Origin: Pararge aegeria
Lineage: Eukaryota > Arthropoda > Insecta > Lepidoptera > Nymphalidae
Direction of reading: 5' to 3'
Assembly (NCBI RefSeq): GCF_905163445.1
Contig: NC_053191.1
Span: 16,988,001-17,052,000 of the forward strand
Length of the DNA stretch: 64,000 bases
Of this stretch, positions 12,360-22,424 are shown in pieces. The position numbers and the translations under genes are program-made. Each line of letters opens with the position of its first letter. Position 1 is the stretch's first letter. The notes under the pieces were generated by a model, which was not told the origin of the DNA, made no database searches, and saw only the letters and a list, made by a program, of their open reading frames with translations.

Positions 12360-12375
12360 ATATTTGATTATATAA

Positions 12376-12450
12376 ATGGCTTCCATGGTTGACCACCTTA
12401 ACAAGCTGAGAGAGGAACGAATTGCGAGAGAGAAAGCAAGGATAGAAAAG
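12376..12450 (+). CDS. CKAP2-like coding exon 1 (start)
   Basis: 25 codons encode a Lys/Arg/Glu-rich amphipathic helix (HLNKLREERIAREKARIEK). An in-frame TAA lies immediately before the ATG, and a likely acceptor (TTGCTTGTAG) ends at 12359. The donor AAG|GTTTGG is weaker than consensus. The exon ends in phase 0 and joins exon 2 in frame. Confidence 0.75.
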
Positions 12451-15400
12451 GTTTGGAAATTTTTTCTTTATTACTTGCATTACATTCAAATAAATTGATT
12501 CGCTATGCTTATGTATTGTACATGGCTATTTTTTTTCATAGATCAGGGTTGAGGCCCACTGGGTCATTCGGCCCTCAAAAGTTGACCATTTGTTGCTTTT
12601 GTTGCATTATTAAATTGAGTAGGTGTGTGAAGGCAGTAAGTGTTTTTCTTAACATCATCACTGGGGTAGGTGTGAAGCATTGCCAATGCTTTCAGCCCCA
12701 CGCATTGACGAGATTGGGGGACCGGTAATCTGAGTTATTTGGACTGGGGAATAATCTGTATGTGACCCACAACCAGGATCATTTAAGAAATCGGAGACCT
12801 CGTCTTCGCCGGCGAAGACTTGAGACTTTCCTCTAGTTGCAGCGAACCTTCAATTTAGTAATGCCTTTCCACTCAAAAGTTACAAAATGGTCGTTATAAC
12901 TTTATAATATCAATATATTAGTTAAGGCATAATCGGAAAATTCCTTATTTGCAGCTAAGAGAACTAAATCTGAAAAAATATAGTAGCAATGATTTCCAAC
13001 TCCCGAAATCTTCTTCTTCTGTATCTATCACTGCCAAACCAAGATCAGAGGTTGCAGCAGTAGCTCCTACCACATCCAAATCTGACACTCAAACTATCAT
13101 CAAAAACAATAATAGTAGTACTAAAAATATTTTTAAAAGACCAACTACAGCGCTTAAAATCCACCCAAATAAAGATGGAGGTAAAAATATTTCAACAAAT
13201 AATGCTAATCTAACAACTAGTAAACTTCCTGAGAAAAGTAAAGTAGTCATCTCTGTGAAAACCGTTAGCAACAAAGTATGTGGTGATGTTAAAAATAGAG
13301 ATGATAACAACACAAAACAGGTTTCGGTCGGAAAAGTTACTATTCAGAACACCAAAATACCTAACAAAGTTAAAACTAATGTGATGAACACTGTAAATGA
13401 TAAAAAATTAAATAATCAAGTTGAAAATAAAGAAAGTGAAGATTTAAAAAATGCTAAAGAAAAAGGACCCAATGAAAAGAGTATTCCGAAAGTTTTAGTA
13501 ACTGGTCAAGCAAATGACCCTGATCTAAACACGGAAGCTGAAACCGTAGATGATAAACCCCTGACACAAATTTACTCTGAAACAGACATTCAAGTTAAAA
13601 AGAGTAATTTAAAAACCGCGATACCAGTGCAAAAACTAAACGGGGCTAAACCTCTTAATGGATACCAAGTGATTAATAAAAACAATTTTAATTCACGCAA
13701 AAGTATTGCTGTACTACCCAAATTTGATAATAAACCGAAAACATTTAACAGAAGAAAAACTATGCTTCCTGAGCCAAGGGAGAAAAGTTCTAACACGAAT
13801 TCAACAAATTCTAAAGAGTCTGTGTTTGATAGACTTTACAAACCGAAAATCGTACACAAGCAACCTATTGATAATGTTACAAAACTAAAAACTGATCCGA
13901 ATTACCTTAAAAAGGTAATAAAAGATTCCCAATTGATAACTAATAGAAGACAGACTTTTTTCGAACAAAAAGCTGAAGTGAGACGTTCAATATCCGCTAT
14001 ACATTTTAAAAGAGTTCACAAAAGTGAAATAAGCAACTGCATCCATAAATGGGCGTCGATCGGAGACAACATTAACAAAGAGGACTTGCAAAACGTAAAT
14101 GAAGACGAAAGTTTGAAAGAAGAGAAAGTTATTTCCGCTGTTAAAAGCGAGAGGAAGAGAGTCAAGTTCCGTACACCTCTACCGTATAACTTTAACACTC
14201 CGAGGCCAGAAGAGCTGCGGTCAAAATTGCAGAATTGGTGTAAAAAGAAGGGAAAATCCATAGATTCGTATCACCATTTGCAATGTTTTGGACTTCACCA
14301 TCTATCAAACGGTGTTAAGCCATTGGATGTACTGCAGTTTGATGATGCAGATGACAATAAAGAAAATATAGCGTTAGAACATGACAGTGATAATGAGTCA
14401 TTTTTAGAAAACAACAATCAAAATGGTAAGTTAGATTATTTTTTAACTAGTTTTATCTACAGACGTAATTCCTTACTTTGCAATAAAAAGGTCTAAGGCT
14501 TATCAAAAGAAATCCAAATTCAGATATTTTTTAAAATAAATGTAGGTTTTAGCCTATTGTTGTGCAATGAAATTAAAATTATAACAAATTAATAAAATAA
14601 CAAATTAATTATTTTCACAAAATAATTTAGGCATATGCTGTAGTATATTGCTTCGCTGTGGTCAACGCAAATATAAAGCAAATAATAATAAAACAAATGC
14701 TTATTGTTTTAAGGTAATCTGGACGGTGAGGATAAAAGCCAGTTCTCCGCGGACAAATGGCGTAGAGCTAGTAACACTACTGACACTAGTGACTTTAATG
14801 AGAGCTACATATCCACGTTGACCTCGAGCGAGGCGGTGCACCATGTCGACGAATTGCTGCTGGGTGCATTAAATGATTTGACGGAGCTATTGCGCGAGGT
14901 GAGACGCAATGTGTAGTATGATGCGTATTTTTGAAGGTCACTACCCTCCATTTGCATCTTGAGCAACCCCAAATCATATTCCCAATTATATAGTTGCTGA
15001 AGTTATTTTTACAATTTCAATTTATTTTCATACTAGATGTGCCCTGTGGCTTCACCCGCGTAATTTTGGGAGGCAGCGTACTGCTACATGGTCTACACCT
15101 TTTTCACAAACATTTTTTTACTTACGTTATTTTTTTTCAAAGAAAAGTATGGTTTATTATTTCTAATACCTCCAAGAATATGTATAAAAAGTTTCATTAA
15201 GATCGGTTCAGAAGTTTTCGCGTGAAAGTGTTACAAACAAACTTACATTCACATTTATAATATTAGTAGGGATAGTAGGGATTACATTACATCACACATT
15301 CATTATTCATCGTAATCTCATAATAATATAAAGCAATTGTTTTGAAACCCTGTTAGGGCGCAACAATTGGGGACCGTTTAATAATAAATTATTATATTTC

Positions 15401-18400
15401 ATTATTTAAAAAAATCGTTTATTATTACACATATATTATTTGTATGTTATTTCCACTTGTGCGCCAATGCTCGGAGAGTTGATAAAGCTGTTGGAGAAGA
15501 TAGATTTACCCATGATAGCTGTACATCTGCTTGGTCCGGCAATTATTATTAAAAAAACGACGACTAGTGAAGCGCTGGGGTTTGGGAAGGTCGATCCCCA
15601 ATTTAGGAATTAATAATTTCTGTATTTTTACTTGTTTGGTCGTGACGTAACGTAGTTTACGTTGTCGCGTTGTCGTGGTATGGTATGTTAGTGTTAGTTA
15701 ATGGTAGGGCGGTAGCCACACCCCCTAACAGGACGTTATCATCTTAGACTGTATAATCACTTAGGTGAGATTGCAGTCAAGGGCTAACTTGTAGTGAAAT
15801 AAAAAGAAAAAGAAATTTTGGATAGAAGAAGGCATTACTTTGTGGAATTCCATGATATATTATGAAAATTAAGCTTAAATTGTGATAATCCACGAAAAGT
15901 AGGAGAATCTTTATAATTTTTCGTTATCAAGCGACCTAACAATTATTAATTGTAAAGTCAACATCTCCTTAGGATGCTAGAGCGAAACGTGTGTAGAGGG
16001 TACATTGTCAAAGATCTTTTGGGTGTCGAAAAATGATGAACTACACCATACAGATTCTCCTACAAGAAAAAGAAATCCGTTTGGCCCGTCAATTATTAAT
16101 CCCTACTAATATTATAAATGTCAATGTAAGTTTGTTTGTTATACTTTCACGCAAAAACTACTTAACCGATCCTCATGAAACTTTGTACACATATTCTTGG
16201 AAGTGTTGGAAGTAATATAGGATACCTTTTCATCCCGACATTAAGTTCGGTTCCTTTGGGAGAGGGTATGAAAGTTTTCGACGATTTTACACCATAACTC
16301 CGACAAATTATAACCGATTTAAATATTTGCTTTTGTACTATAGAGGTCATAATATGTGTTTAATTTTGCCCTAACCCTCATTATGCGATACTGAATGCTG
16401 TAATTTTTTTTAGAACTACAACAAAATTGAATGCCACATCAAAAAACAAAATCAAACGCACAAGTAGTATTAAAATAATAATGTATTAATTAAAAAAATC
16501 TGCTTCCAGGGTTTTGACTGGGAGCAATGCGCGCGGTGGCTTCGCGCGGTCCGCGAGCGGTTCCCCGGCGCGCCCGACTCGGCGCCCTACTGGGAGTGTC
16601 GCGCGGCGCTCGAGGAGAGGCGCGGCGACCTCCACGCCACCGTGCAGTGTCTGGAGGAGGCCATCGCTAAGGGCACCGAAGTAAGCTACACACTTTGCTA
16701 TGTACTACATAGTACATAGCAAAGTGCCCGCGTTATGTACTGGGTTTTCGGGCGATAATAGTTGTGATTTCCCACAAAGTAAAAGGCAGGACACCCCCCC
16801 CCCCCCCCCCCCCCCCCTCCCACATCCAGTTATAAGGTGCTAATATATATTAGCAGTGATAGCCCAGTGGGTAGGACTGACGCAACTGTAACTTTCTTTA
16901 AATTATGTGATTATGTGCGTAGTGTGTGGAGTCCACCAATCCACACTGGGCCAGCGTGGCGTACTACTTAATCCATTCTCACTGTGGCAGGAAACCTGTG
17001 CTCTGTTACGACCCGAAAGGCTAATGGGTAGATATGATTATATTAAAGTAATGGGTTGATATGATTATGAAATGATATGATATGATAGAAAAATTTAGTA
17101 ACAGAGATATAAACATTCAAAACATAACAGGGTACAATTTGGTGGCCTGTTCGCTACATGGGGATTCCTTCCAGATAACCAAAGTCGTAAAAGGGAAAAC
17201 AAAGATATTAGGTAGATGGTGATGATGAATTAATTTAAAAGGAGCATATTTATTTTTCCGTACAAACGAATACATTCTAAGTGTTTACTTATGACAACCC
17301 TATTGAAGATAAAACACCAACACGCGCATAGTACCTACGCTACGCGACGCGTACCTAATAAAGTGACACGAGTCACTTGATTTTACTTTTGCACGTGATG
17401 TTAGCACTGTATCTGATTTCTTTCAGTAAAGACAATGGTTTACTCAAAAACAATTAGCATTTCGGTTTCACAGATAAGTCTTAGAGACTGTTAATAATGT
17501 TCCTCTAAAGCCTCTGTAGTATTATTTTGGTTTTCATTTACACATTGTATATTTATGTTTCCAGCAATCGGTGGTGGAAGCAAACCTGGACAGTCTGCTT
17601 AATAAGTTCATGCAACTGAAAATAAGCCCCAGCAGTGGGCGCAGCAGGGTGGAGGTGGATCCCAAACTCGTCGACGTCAAGAACGTGTTCAAGAGCACCA
17701 TCATACGCTTTGCTGTACAGCAGGCTAAGTTGTGAGTTAACCCTTCTCTTTATTTTCCTGGGCCTGTCTCTGTTTTGGTTGGCCTGAACCGTCCGTTGTA
17801 TGTGGAGTTAACACTTTATCAAAGCCCTTAAATATTTAAGGGTCTTAGTGTATGCATCTATCTAGGTTAAAACATATCATACTCACACAGTATTAGTTAG
17901 GTTATATAGATTGTGGCGATCACAGGGTATTGGACCTTGGGACATCTATTATTTAGTTTACTGTGATTGGTTTTCTTTTGTTTTAATCCGCTTCAAGTTA
18001 GCCCTCACTGTGTGAGTGAGAATGCAATCTCACCTGCTGGTTAATGATTATGCAGTCTAAGATGTTAATAGGCGAGCCTGTTGGGTGCATAGCTGTTGTA
18101 TTATATATAATATATATATATATATATATTAAACCCATACCTCTAGTTAGTTTCCACGCGACATTGTACCTAAACGCTCAATCGCGAAACGTATTTGTCG
18201 GTAAGCGTTTACAAGTCACGGCTGAATTCTTCTTTTTCAGAAAATTCAGTAATTATGAATTCTCAATTTGATCCTGCCGGGGGTCGAACACGGGAACTTC
18301 ACTCATAAATCCACAGCCACACCCCTCCAATGTTGGTTGGCTTTAACTACTAGTGTCACAATTTAATGATAATAACTTAACTTTCTCTCTGAGGCACAGG

Positions 18401-19812
18401 GGTTGTTACCGCCAACTTCCTAACTTCGGGCAGGTACTGAAATTTTTAACTGAAAAAAAACAATTCCAAACAAATTTCTGCCCCACCTGTTTTTCGAATC
18501 GAGTACCTCGTCATTCCCAGTTAATGTTAATAATAAATATCCCACTACTTGGGGGTATTCCTTACTCTCTAGTCTTCCCTAGAGGTCTATATACCGCACT
18601 AACTGAAGGAATCGGTAGCCCTAATATTTGGCGATAGCGTTATTTAAAAAAAAAATTGCTTAAACTATTACAATTTTCCTCTCAGTAAATGATTGTTAAC
18701 ATCGTCATCATATCATCCCATTACTACCGGTCACGGGTCTCCTTCCACCATGAGAAGGGTTTAGGTCGTAATCAACCACACTGGCCAAGTGCGGATTGGT
18801 GGATATCGTACATTCAGTGTATTTTATCTTAATCTACTAAATGAGATATATTTCAAAAGTAACTTAACTTTATTGCAGATGTGTCAAAATATCTTTCAAA
18901 ATATCCTGCAAAATAATTGTTAAATGCATTCAATGCCTCGGATATGTAATAAGCAGACTCGCCCGATCAAGTGAGAGTGTCGAATTATTAGTTATTATTA
19001 GTTAGTACTGGAGTTTAGTCATCGTATTCATCATCCGCGACGTGGTGGACGGACGACATCAAGCGAGTCGCAAGACCCAAGCGGCACAAGACCGTGGTAT
19101 TTGGAACTCCCTACAAAAGACCCATGTCAAGCAGTCGACGTCCATTGGCTGCATCATGATGATGATTAATTAAACATTGTAGAAAATTAAAAAGAACATG
19201 TAAATAAATAAATATATTACGACAATACACGCATCACCAACTAGCCCCAAAGTAGGAGTAGCTTGTGTTGTGTGTACTAAGATAACTGAAGAATATTTTT
19301 ATGAATGCTGTCCCGGCGACCTTCGTACCGTCAAACAATTTTTTTTATGAGTATTATATTTTAATACTTTTTATCCTATTCCGGACTAAGAATAATCCAA
19401 AAAATGAAATATCACAAAAATTGATCCAGCTATTCATGAGTTATAACTGGTGTAACTAACACAACTTTCTTTTATATATAGATATATACATAAAACAATT
19501 ATAAAATACAGATAAAATCATGTTCATCACACAAACATTTTCTAGTTGTGGGAATCGAACCACAGCCTTGACTTTAGAAAGCAGGGCCGCTGCCTGCTGC
19601 ACCTAATAAATAAATTATGGAAAAAAATAACACGCTTTCTCTATTGCAGACGTCAATCAAACGGCACTCCAAAGTATACAGTGACGCCGGTGCGTCGAAG
19701 CCACCGTCTTAGTCGGACGCACACCCCTGTTCGCATATGCAGCACGATACACCAGGCGAAGGAGCTCGGTGCTGAGTTCAGACCCAACAAAGCACTTATT
19801 GACAGCCCATAG
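12376..19812 (+). CDS. CKAP2/CKAP2L-like mitotic spindle protein, complete, 6 coding exons
   Basis: Coding exons are 12376-12450, 12955-14425, 14714-14898, 16510-16680, 17565-17731 and 19650-19812. They total 2232 nt (743 residues plus TAG), and every phase joins cleanly. The ATG is preceded directly by an in-frame TAA. Residues 1-25 are a charged helix. Exon 2 encodes a long Lys/Asn/Ser/Thr-rich, probably disordered region ending in a KEN box (494-496). Residues about 425-465 contain RKRVKF and a WCKKKGKS block like the conserved CKAP2 'W..KGK' motif. Exons 4-6 match the CKAP2 C-terminal domain: PYWEC, EEAIAKGTE, a helix ending FAVQQAKL, TPVRRSHRL and FRPNKAL. In vertebrates CKAP2 and CKAP2L bind and stabilise spindle microtubules and are destroyed at mitotic exit by APC/C-Cdh1; the same role is inferred here. 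CKAP2 and CKAP2L cannot be separated by eye. Confidence 0.85.
12955..14425 (+). CDS. CKAP2-like coding exon 2 (large low-complexity exon)
   Basis: Acceptor TTATTTGCAG ends at 12954 and donor AATG|GTAAGT is at 14425/14426. The exon encodes residues 26-515 plus one base. Composition is rich in Lys, Asn, Ser and Thr, which suggests disorder and microtubule-binding charge. It carries the KEN box and the RKRVKF/WCKKKGK block. The frame stays open past the donor for 70 bp, so only splicing logic sets this end. Confidence 0.85.
14359..14367 (+). other. KEN box (APC/C-Cdh1 degron) in the CKAP2-like protein
   Basis: The codons AAA GAA AAT lie in frame (residues 494-496) within an acidic stretch, DDADDNKENIALEHDSD. 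KEN motifs mark substrates for APC/C-Cdh1, and vertebrate CKAP2 and CKAP2L are degraded this way. Function here is inferred. Confidence 0.6.
14714..14898 (+). CDS. CKAP2-like coding exon 3
   Basis: Acceptor TTTTAAG and donor GAG|GTGAGA bound a 185-nt exon that completes a glycine codon from exon 2 and ends in phase 0. It encodes a Ser/Thr-rich stretch followed by a predicted helix, VDELLLGALNDLTELLRE. Confidence 0.8.
15035..15280 (-). mobile_element. Non-autonomous Helitron-like element
   Basis: On the minus strand it opens TCCCTACTAATATTATAAAT and closes ACGCGGGTGAAGCCACAGGG, then CACATCTAGT. It lies in intron 3 of the CKAP2-like gene. Confidence 0.6.
15410..15530 (-). mobile_element. MITE fragment, GGCAGGAGACAA family
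   Basis: CGTTTATTATTACACATATA and TTCCACTTGTGCGCCAATGC match the middle of the family. Intron 3 of the CKAP2-like gene. Confidence 0.45.
15645..15805 (+). mobile_element. S3 SINE body in CKAP2-like intron 3
   Basis: GGTAGCCACACCCCCTAACA, TTAGACTGTATAATCACTTA and GTCAAGGGCTAACTTGTAGT. Confidence 0.55.
15815..16070 (+). repeat. Dispersed repeat family U1 in CKAP2-like intron 3
   Basis: GGATAGAAGAAGGCATTACT, ATTATGAAAATTAAGCTTAA and AAAGTCAACATCTCCTTAGG. Confidence 0.55.
16095..16355 (+). mobile_element. Helitron-like element, 5' portion
   Basis: TCCCTACTAATATTATAAAT, AATGTAAGTTTGTTTGTTAT and TTAACCGATCCTCATGAAAC, shared with 32332-32796. The 3' CTAG end is missing. Intron 3 of the CKAP2-like gene. 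Confidence 0.6.
16510..16680 (+). CDS. CKAP2-like coding exon 4 (CKAP2_C core)
   Basis: Acceptor TTCCAG and donor GAA|GTAAGC bound 57 complete codons. The helical repeat-like segment with PYWEC and CLEEAIAKGTE corresponds to the 'YWICLA ... EKAI..GAQ' part of the CKAP2 C-terminal domain. The exon is strikingly GC-rich: only 8 of 57 codons end in A or T, against the A/T-ending codons of exon 2. Confidence 0.85.
16691..16726. repeat. Perfect 16-bp inverted repeat just after CKAP2-like exon 4
   Basis: CACTTTGCTATGTACT (16691-16706), loop ACAT, then its exact complement 16711-16726. It starts 10 bp after the exon end. Confidence 0.9.
16853..17045 (+). mobile_element. S2 SINE in CKAP2-like intron 4
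   Basis: Head AGCAGTGATAGCCCAGTGGG, body GGAGTCCACCAATCCACACT. It ends in a degraded (ATGATAT)n stretch. Confidence 0.6.
17240..17549 (+). mobile_element. MITE (TACAACGTG family) ending next to the exon 5 acceptor
   Basis: Shares AGTGTTTACTTATGACAACC and CGCGCATAGTACCTA with the copies at 30027 and 34560. The right terminus TTTACACATTGTA ends at 17549, 15 bp before CKAP2-like exon 5. The left terminus is lost. Confidence 0.65.
17565..17731 (+). CDS. CKAP2-like coding exon 5
   Basis: Acceptor TTTCCAG ends at 17564 and donor AAGTT|GTGAGT follows 17731. It encodes a helix (SVVEANLDSLLNKFMQL) and then DVKNVFKSTIIRFAVQQAKL, equivalent to the strand-forming segment before TPVRRS in CKAP2. The acceptor lies only about 15 bp from the end of a MITE. 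Confidence 0.85.
17990..18220 (-). mobile_element. S3 SINE in CKAP2-like intron 5
   Basis: GCAATCTCACCTGCTGGTTA, GTTTCCACGCGACATTGTAC and CAATCGCGAAACG. A (TA)n run sits inside. Confidence 0.55.
18705..18825 (-). mobile_element. S2 SINE fragment
   Basis: CACACTGGCCAAGTGCGGAT and TGGTGGATATC match the S2 body. The tail is CGTCATCATATCAT. Confidence 0.55.
19035..19170 (+). mobile_element. 5'-truncated RTE 3' end
   Basis: The frame reads AAQDRGIWNSLQKTHVKQ, like the C-terminus of the RTE ORF at 27423-29267, and ends in an (ATG)n-type tail (CATCATGATGATGATT). Only about 130 bp are kept. Confidence 0.7.
19202..19595 (-). mobile_element. S1 SINE split by a Helitron
   Basis: Tail (AAAT)n at 19202, body to 19306, Helitron 19307-19482, then body and tRNA-like head (TGGGAATCGAACC, AAGCAGGGCCGCTGCC). 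Confidence 0.65.
19307..19482 (-). mobile_element. Small Helitron inserted in an S1 SINE
   Basis: On the minus strand it begins TCTATATATAAAAGAAAGTT, then GTGTTAGTTACACC, and ends CGAAGGTCGCCGGGACAGC. SINE sequence resumes on both sides. It lies in the last intron of the CKAP2-like gene. Confidence 0.65.
19650..19812 (+). CDS. CKAP2-like coding exon 6 (C-terminus and stop)
   Basis: Acceptor CTATTGCAG ends at 19649. The exon encodes TPVRRSHRLSR, then KELGAEFRPNKALIDSP and TAG. TPVRRS.RL and RPN.AL are the most conserved signature of vertebrate CKAP2/CKAP2L C-termini. No canonical AATAAA is obvious close downstream. Confidence 0.85.
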
Positions 19813-21640
19813 GAATCATTGCTACGGTAGTTTCCTAGCACATTTCGCGCAGGCGCACTATGCGCCGCAGGCATAGTTTTGTACATTATTCTTTATTACA
19901 TACAATACAACCTCAAAATAACAAATCGGAAAGGAACAAGTAAATATTCCTTACATGAAGGTTTCTTTATATTGAGGTTAGATTGATTGATTAGATCTAA
20001 ACTTCGGTAGAAAATGAATAGTCTTATTAACCTGAACATTGTTTTTGATAGGTGACAATATATGAGTCGACAAATTTAGTTAATGAGAGGTATTTACACT
20101 TTTTTTGCTTGTTGAAAATTCGTTATAAGTAGGTTATCCGCAAATGTATATTTTACATTGACTCTCATGGACAATTCAAGTGGATAACGAAGAATTTGTT
20201 AAATCGAGGAAGTCGTTATATTAAGGTTCCACTTTATTATCTAGCCATTTTATTTGCACCATATTCCCCAACTTTAATCCATTTTTGTCTCCTGACGTAG
20301 GTCTTCAAAGTGCGTAATTTACGCGAATTCTTTCTCACTGAACGCTGGCGTGTATGTAAATTTTAAAACAATTAGGTGCTGTGACTAGAATGACACGTTT
20401 AATAATAGTGCACTTGTCATAGACAATAGCACGCTGTAATTGGTGCTTTAACATTTGAAGAGGCGCTGACGCGACCAAGCGGGCTCACGAGGTATCCTTG
20501 TACCTCACTGTACGCTTAAACCAGCGATCCTATCGATAGATATTTTCTGAAAAAATACTTTTACATAACGATTGTTGAATTAAAATATAACCATGCTTAT
20601 TTAACTAATGGTAATTTAACATATAAAATTTAAATATAGTTTTTCATAAAATTTTTATTTAATAGTAAATTTGTGTGCAAAAAAAAACCATTGAAACATA
20701 GAATATGTTTTATGTTGGCTAAAATATCTCACAAAAAAAAAGATATATAGTTCATACGTGGCAGTTTATGAGCATTAAAAGATGTGGCTGTGATTTATTT
20801 CTGGGTGAATTTTTTTTATTTGCAGGACCATATCTATTCATTTGTATATATGTCACTTATGCTTTATACAACGGAGGTCTTTTAATTCTCTTGATATTTG
20901 CCTTGAAACTTCTAGTTTGGAGGTTTAAAATTGCATTTAACAATTTATTTCAAAGTGAAGGGTGCGTTCTTTAAGGTCATTGATAAAATTCAATTGGGAA
21001 CTAAAATTGATATTTAAATCTATTTTTTCTTTATTAAATATGGCGCTTGCACTACACTTCTGTACTTCGCTACTTTCAGAGCTCTAATGACACCTCATTA
21101 TTTCATCTGTATAATAATTCATCCAATATTAAAAATATGCAGCTTAGGTAAAGCATTTTATTTCGTGTTTTTCTTAATAATTTTTTTTTTTAGTTTCTTC
21201 AACATTATACTTTGAAATATTTTCAAATTGAGTTGAATGTACAGTTCATTCAAGATTTAAAAGATTTGCATTTTTTTTAAGGTTATTGAACTTGGCGTAT
21301 AGCGCTGTCCTGGGGTGTTGCCCTGTGAATGACATAAAAATTACCATTTTCTTATAAACTATTTGAATATCAAATTTAAAAATATTTAATATATATTCAA
21401 TGATTGATTAAGTTGACAATATAATATTTGTACATATTTTAATGCATTATTTTTCGCTACGACTATGCAAAGTTTGCTGGTATATCTACTTTTCTAGTGA
21501 TATTTTTTTTCTGGCTGGTACATGAAAGGCAGTAAATCATGTTAAAACCAAATAATTTAAATTAAGTGACTTATTTAAGGCATTTAAAATTTATCTGTAT
21601 AATTAAAATAAAAAATATTAAAGACACGAATTGTTTTATT
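19813..21640. other. Downstream of the CKAP2-like gene: 3' UTR, then gene-free A+T-rich DNA
   Basis: The 3' UTR must begin at 19813, but its end is not marked by a clear AATAAA. No further exon seen. Confidence 0.4.
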
Positions 21641-21879
21641 TAAATATTTGCCTTGCTGGGTGAGCGTGCAGCACGCGGGCGCACCGCCTCCGCGGACTTT
21701 GCCCGATCCCACGTGCATATAGGACGGACTTATATACCACATGGCAACCAACATCAGCACTCAATGGAAATAAATGTGGCTTAATGGAAAACAAGAATTT
21801 TCTTTTTAATTTTAATATTTTTTATAATAAGACTTTTTTCAAAAATTATATTAAAACGTTGCAAGCACTACACACTATT

Positions 21880-22423
21880 ATTATCACTGGAACACAGCTG
21901 TTTACACTTCATTTTTGTATCCATCTTTTTACCTTTACTTCCCTTTTTCCAACTCATTAACGCTATTTCGCCGCTCTGTACGTTCAACCCTGTGAAGCAA
22001 GCGCGCAGGGAAACAAATTTGGATAATTTTCGGAAACTGCCTAGTTATAAAAAGTTTATTCTACCGAAAACACAATGTGTACGGAAGAAGGAATTATAAA
22101 TACATATTTACCCAAAATATTTGAAGATCTCCCACCTGCTTTGCAATGTGTAAATGGAAAAAAACATATATTTTTAAGAAATTGTAAAAGACATTTTTTA
22201 GCTAATAGTTCAAAAATGCCACTGTTTGATTAAGATTGTTTAAATATTTTTACATTAAGATTAAGTAGTTGAATAAATTTTTTCTTTTTTTTAAGATATA
22301 CACTTGCGAACCTGCCATTCCCACCATAAACGCATAGTTTCTAAGGGGATGGATAGTTATGTTGTAAAAATATTTGTAACTTTTTATTTTGAACAATAAA
22401 TTAAAAAAAAAAAAAAAAAAAAA
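21880..22423 (+). mobile_element. Probable retroposon 3' end with poly(A)
   Basis: A short frame reads INTYLPKIFEDLPPALQC. It is followed by an untranslated stretch, AACAATAAATT and a run of about 20 A. The polyadenylation signal plus A-run suggests a LINE or processed transcript end. The family was not recognised. Confidence 0.35.
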
Positions 22424-22424
22424 A

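Noticed and set aside
13089..14261. Minus-strand leucine-rich open frames of 68-81 codons
   Set aside because: Antisense of the Lys/Asn-rich CKAP2-like exon 2, which reads as Leu/Phe-rich on the other strand.
16795..16817. Poly(C) run in CKAP2-like intron 4
   Set aside because: A simple homopolymer, with a similar one at about 38607. Length is unreliable in sequencing and no function is evident.
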